A stretch of 8,019 nucleotides of DNA from Methylohalobius sp964654415. GTDB lineage: Bacteria; Pseudomonadota; Gammaproteobacteria; Methylococcales; Methylothermaceae. The stretch's first letter is position 1, and the number at the start of each line of letters is the position of its first letter. Shown one piece after another: positions 6,324-8,019 of the stretch. The DNA is taken from positions 1-8,019 of the forward strand of contig CAZZIP010000028.1 of NCBI GenBank assembly GCA_964654415.1. The letters are read 5' to 3'. The translations under genes and the position numbers were made by a program. The notes under the pieces are model-generated. The model was not told where the DNA came from. It searched no databases and saw only the letters and a list, made by a program, of their open reading frames with translations.

Positions 6324-8019
6324 TGTCTTTCTCCAGTCCGAAACGGGTGTAACGGAAAGCCGTATTGCCGATAGAGAAGGTAAAACCGTCGGGCGTGTCT
6401 TTTGCGTGGACGACGTCGGGCACATCTTCATCCGCAAGCCAGCGCGCGGGAATCGTGACGCGCTCGATGATCGCGCCAAAGGGTGAACGCATGCCATCCG
6501 CCAGCGGCAAGTCGAAAGTGGGGTCGCCCAGACGGGTGAGCACCTGTTCCCCCTTGTCGGGATAATGCAGTTCGCCGAATGGCTTATCGCTGAGCACCGA
6601 GCGCAGGGCTTGGCGGACATCGCCAAGCTCCTTGCCTTCGACCGTATTGCCATGGCCCGACCACGGATCGGGCAGTTGTGCCAAGCACTCGGGATGGGTG
6701 GCGTGTTCGATCCGTTGCCGCGCCTCTTCAGGCAAATGGATATGGGGATTTTGTTGCAGCGATTGCAGGGTCAAAGCCAGTACCCGGCCATCCGGATAGA
6801 CGCTACCCAAGCCAGCAGGGGCGCGCAGATCCCCGTTTTTGTGGAGGTAATCCGCAAGGTCTTTTGGGGGTATGCGAACACAGGCTCGTGGGGTCTCGAA
6901 GCCACACGGGCGCGCTTTCCCCGCGTGACGATGCAGCCGGCCGAAACGCTGGATCAGCACGTCCATGGGCGCCAGATCGGTTACCATCCAGTCGGCATCG
7001 ATGTCCAAGCTTTGCTCCAGCGTCTGGGTGCCGATCAATAGACAGGGGCCGCCGAGGGAGCCCTTACCCAGCCGCACCGTGACGGCGGCATCGAGAAGCT
7101 CGCGATCCTCGCGGGCAAAGCGGCCGTGATGGGGGCAGCGCACGCCCTCCAGAGAAAACAGCGCTTCCAGCAAATCAGGGCGGTCGCGCTGCAAGGTGGT
7201 CTCGACGAGCCGGAACAGGGCATTGGCCCGTCCGACGGTGTTGCACACCACCAGCACCCGGGCGCCGCTTTCGAGCGCCCGGATGAGGTTGGGTATCAGC
7301 GCCTCGTCGTCGGTCAGGGTGGGCGAAAGCTCCACCTGAAGTTGGCGCTTCCGCGCCGCAGGCATGGGCCAGAAGCCCGTGTGGGCGGACACCGCTGGAT
7401 AGGGGCGGCACATCGCCTCTTCCAGGGCAGCCACCTCGCGGCCAAAATAGCGCGCGGCCGCCGACTCACCCAGAGTGGCCGAAAGCAGCAGCGCCCAGCC
7501 GCCCCGCGCCCGATGCCCTTCGAGCAAGGCGGCCAAGACCTCGCGCATGTAGGGGTCGGAAGCGTGCACCTCGTCAACCACCAGCAGATGTCGGTCGAGA
7601 CAGACCGAGCGCAGCAGGCTGTGTTTGACTTTGAGCGCGGAAAGCAGCGCCTGGTCTATGGTGCCGACGGCGATCGGCGCGGCCAGAAAACGCTTGGGCC
7701 GCTCGGCGGACCACAGCCGTTCGCGCCGCTGGTCTTGGGGGCTGTCGTCCCACAGATTCCCTTCTGGGGCGGTCAAGACCTGTCGGACATCCTCGCCATC
7801 CAGCTTGACGTAGCCGGGCGCGGCTAGCAGCACGGGGCCGGGACGCGCCTCGGGATCGAAGGCCGCCTCCACCGCCTTCAGCACACGACCGTACAGCTCT
7901 CGCGCCGCCACCCGGGTGGGAAGGGCGAAATACAGGCCATCGACCTTGCCTTCGGCATAGAGGCGAAAAAACCACGCCAGCGCCGCCTCGGTCTTGCCCG
8001 AGCCGGTATCGGACTCGAC
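6316..8019 (-). CDS. cas3: CRISPR-associated helicase-nuclease Cas3, 5' end missing
   Basis: Cas3 is the helicase-nuclease recruited by Cascade to unwind and degrade target DNA. The frame is open to the right edge and gives 567 residues. Superfamily 2 helicase motifs appear in order: Walker A DTGSGKT (visible residues 4-10), motif Ia FALPTRVAARELYGR (31-45), motif II DEVH (149-152), motif III SAT (180-182), motif IV CNTVGRA (259-265), motif V TQTLEQSLDID (331-341) and motif VI QRFGRLHRH (357-365). All look intact. A C-terminal accessory domain follows. By comparison with E. coli Cas3 (888 residues, Walker Lys near 320), about 300 N-terminal residues holding the HD nuclease domain lie beyond the window. 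The GTG at 7911 is not the start, since the Walker A motif lies upstream of it. The stop overlaps cse1 by 8 bp. Confidence 0.97.
   Translation of the reverse strand, partial: VESDTGSGKTEAALAWFFRLYAEGKVDGLYFALPTRVAARELYGRVLKAVEAAFDPEARPGPVLLAAPGYVKLDGEDVRQVLTAPEGNLWDDSPQDQRRERLWSAERPKRFLAAPIAVGTIDQALLSALKVKHSLLRSVCLDRHLLVVDEVHASDPYMREVLAALLEGHRARGGWALLLSATLGESAAARYFGREVAALEEAMCRPYPAVSAHTGFWPMPAARKRQLQVELSPTLTDDEALIPNLIRALESGARVLVVCNTVGRANALFRLVETTLQRDRPDLLEALFSLEGVRCPHHGRFAREDRELLDAAVTVRLGKGSLGGPCLLIGTQTLEQSLDIDADWMVTDLAPMDVLIQRFGRLHRHAGKARPCGFETPRACVRIPPKDLADYLHKNGDLRAPAGLGSVYPDGRVLALTLQSLQQNPHIHLPEEARQRIEHATHPECLAQLPDPWSGHGNTVEGKELGDVRQALRSVLSDKPFGELHYPDKGEQVLTRLGDPTFDLPLADGMRSPFGAIIERVTIPARWLADEDVPDVVHAKDTPDGFTFSIGNTAFRYTRFGLEKDNV
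6331..6334 (-). promoter_or_regulatory. Ribosome binding site of cse1 (GGAG)
   Basis: GGAG on the minus strand lies 7 nt before the ATG at 6323, inside the last codons of cas3. It supports 6323 as the cse1 start and translation coupled to cas3. Confidence 0.65.

Noticed and set aside
6324..6653. N-terminal extension of cse1 (110 codons)
   Set aside because: It overlaps cas3. The product starting at 6323 begins with the normal Cse1 N-terminus and has its own ribosome site.
7126..7827. 233-codon plus-strand open frame opposite cas3
   Set aside because: It is a shadow of the helicase region of cas3, where the opposite strand encodes all the expected motifs.
1..8019. An undescribed system or extra cargo gene within the locus
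   Set aside because: Every coding stretch is accounted for by the eight standard type I-E cas genes in their usual order, with gaps of 10 bp or less between genes. No room is left for an additional gene.

Overview
The window holds almost all of a type I-E CRISPR-Cas locus, and every gene is read on the minus strand. In transcription order, from the right edge to the left, it runs: cas3 (3' two thirds, cut by the window end), cse1/casA, cse2/casB, cas7e/casC, cas5e/casD, cas6e/casE, cas1, cas2, a 67-bp AT-rich leader, and a CRISPR array that runs off the left edge. This is the standard I-E gene order. I see no extra gene, insertion or unrelated cargo.

The genes are packed as one operon. Four junctions overlap by 4 to 29 bp or nearly so (cas3/cse1 8 bp, cse1/cse2 4 bp, cas5e/cas6e 4 bp, cas6e/cas1 4 bp), cas1/cas2 overlap by 29 bp, and the two gaps are only 4 bp (cse2/cas7e) and 10 bp (cas7e/cas5e). 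Clear Shine-Dalgarno sequences precede most starts. The operon promoter must lie beyond the right edge. The array has six complete, identical 28-bp repeats at an exact 61-bp period (starts at 35, 96, 157, 218, 279, 340). Base 1 fits the last base of a seventh repeat. The repeat's similarity to other I-E repeats, the position of the leader and the Cas6e-type hairpin all say the array is transcribed on the minus strand, in the same direction as the cas genes.

The parts form a complete pathway. Cas1-Cas2 insert new spacers at the leader-repeat junction. Cas6e cuts the array transcript at the base of the repeat hairpin. Cse1, Cse2, Cas7e, Cas5e and Cas6e form Cascade around the crRNA, and Cas3 is recruited to unwind and degrade the target DNA. 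Catalytic residues visible in Cas1 and the helicase motifs of Cas3 are intact, so the system looks functional as far as can be read. The Cas3 HD nuclease domain lies outside the window.

The organism is probably a high-GC bacterium, most likely a proteobacterium: GC is roughly 60-65% over most of the window, there are AAGGAG-type ribosome sites, and the leader resembles that of Escherichia coli. I cannot name the genus. Features that stand out are a leader-proximal spacer that is a perfect hairpin covering its own seed, a block of about 1.1 kb of clearly lower GC inside cse1, and variable bases flanking the repeat core that bear on the PAM. This is a known class of system, and I found no evidence of an undescribed one.
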